Shown: piece by piece, positions 63,261-64,000 of the stretch | Layout of the letters: the number at the start of each line of letters is the position of its first letter | Position numbering within the stretch: position 1 is the first letter of the stretch | Assembly (NCBI GenBank): GCA_018335575.1 | Contig: JAGXRT010000032.1 | Coordinates: 1-64,000 of the forward strand | Length of the DNA stretch: 64,000 nucleotides | Origin: Bacteroidota bacterium | Lineage (GTDB): Bacteria > Bacteroidota > Bacteroidia > Flavobacteriales > Flavobacteriaceae | Direction: 5' to 3' | The notes under the pieces: generated by a model | What the model was told of the DNA's origin: nothing | Database searches by the model: none | Seen by the model: the letters and a program-made list of their open reading frames with translations, nothing else | Position numbers and translations under genes: made by a program

Positions 63261-63866
63261 TTACAATCTGTTACTTATTACAGTGCGTACAATATCAATT
63301 GCAACTGTGTTATACCTGTCATTCGGAATAATGATATCAGCATAGGTTTTAGAAGGTTCTATAAATTGCTGATGCATCGGTTTTAGTGTGCTTTGATACC
63401 TGCCAAGAACTTCGTTAATGTCCCTGCCGCGTTCTTCGATATCGCGTCTAACACGTCTAATGAGACGTTCATCAGCATCAGCATGTACAAATACTTTAAT
63501 ATCAAACAAATCGCGAAGAGGTTTACTGTTAAAAATAAGAATTCCTTCTACAATTATTACATTGCGTGGATGTGTTTTATGCGTGTCTTTGGTTCTATTG
63601 TGAGCAATAAACGAATATACGGGTTGTTCAATAACATTTCCTTTTTTAAGTTCTGAAACATGTTCTACCAATAGGTCAAAGTCAATTGCATTGGGATGAT
63701 CGAAATTTATTTTTGTTCGATCTTCAAACGATAAATCAACGGTTTCTTTATAATATGAATCTTGAGAAATAACACAAACCTCATCGGGAGGTAGTTCATG
63801 AAGTATCTGATTTACAACTGTTGTTTTACCGCTACCGGTTCCTCCAGCAATTCCAATGATAAGCAT
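63261..63866 (-). CDS. udk: Uridine kinase
   Basis: Walker A GIAGGTGSGKTTVV; SQDSYYKE; RRVRRDIEERGRDINEVLGRYQ. Confidence 0.97.
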   Translation of the reverse strand: MLIIGIAGGTGSGKTTVVNQILHELPPDEVCVISQDSYYKETVDLSFEDRTKINFDHPNAIDFDLLVEHVSELKKGNVIEQPVYSFIAHNRTKDTHKTHPRNVIIVEGILIFNSKPLRDLFDIKVFVHADADERLIRRVRRDIEERGRDINEVLGRYQSTLKPMHQQFIEPSKTYADIIIPNDRYNTVAIDIVRTVISNRL

Positions 63867-63965
63867 AAATACTATTTTTAAATACTTTACAAATTTAGGA
63901 AAAATACTGAGCTATTGTAGTTAAAACAAAAAAAGCCTTCTGGATTAGAAGACTTTTATTACAGA

Positions 63966-64000
63966 GCCGATAGAGGGGCTCGAACCCACGACCTGCTGAT
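63966..64000 (-). tRNA. 3' part of a tRNA, probably tRNA-Thr, truncated by window end
   Basis: Reverse complement ATCAGC-AGGTC-GTGGG-TTCGAGC-CCCTC-TATCGGC-T: T-arm with TTCGA loop and acceptor 3' strand; anticodon itself not in window. Confidence 0.7.

Noticed and set aside
63928-63960. AAAAGCCTTCT-ggatt-AGAAGACTTTT as a terminator between tRNA and udk
   Set aside because: Plausible, but one stem mismatch and strand assignment unclear at the window edge; not listed as a feature.

Overview
The window is a chromosomal segment of a Bacteroidota genome, most likely Flavobacteriaceae. Evidence is the SusC/SusD pairs, TAnnTTTG-type promoters, low GC and the gene content. It reads as several blocks. 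(1) ~0.2-16.6 kb: three SusC/SusD outer-membrane uptake pairs (two on +, one on -), an HU-like DNA-binding protein gene preceded by a phased TTGTACAA palindrome array, a MORN-repeat protein and a truncated C-terminal gene fragment. (2) 16.7-18.5 kb: a BamA/TamA-like outer-membrane protein, divergent from the ribosomal block. (3) 18.5-35.5 kb: a continuous str-S10-spc-alpha ribosomal protein superoperon (rpsL to rplQ with fusA, secY, infA, rpoA). It includes two small genes missing from the ORF track (rpmD, rpmJ) and three candidate structured intergenic RNA elements. (4) 35.5-50.2 kb: carA, eno, gltA, an arginase/CtlX-like pair, a DUF1796-like gene, guaA, a LysM/PBP1-like lytic or transport protein, a decayed NuoE/HydC-like [2Fe-2S] gene and a fused ResB-CcsA cytochrome c biogenesis protein. 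(5) 50.4-58.8 kb: tnaA and a clade II (Sec/lipoprotein-type) nitrous oxide reductase cluster: fasciclin, cytochrome c, nosZ, membrane protein, nosL, nosD, nosF, nosY. (6) 58.8-64 kb (-): MarC, split methylmalonyl-CoA mutase, FtsB/DivIC-like protein, udk and a truncated tRNA (probably Thr). I found no CRISPR array, intact transposon or phage. The least explained signals are the TTGTACAA array, the perfect AGTAACA-TT-TGTTACT operator-like repeat inside the nos cluster, the ribosomal leader hairpins, and the scarred regions at 11.4-11.9 kb and 45.8-46.4 kb.
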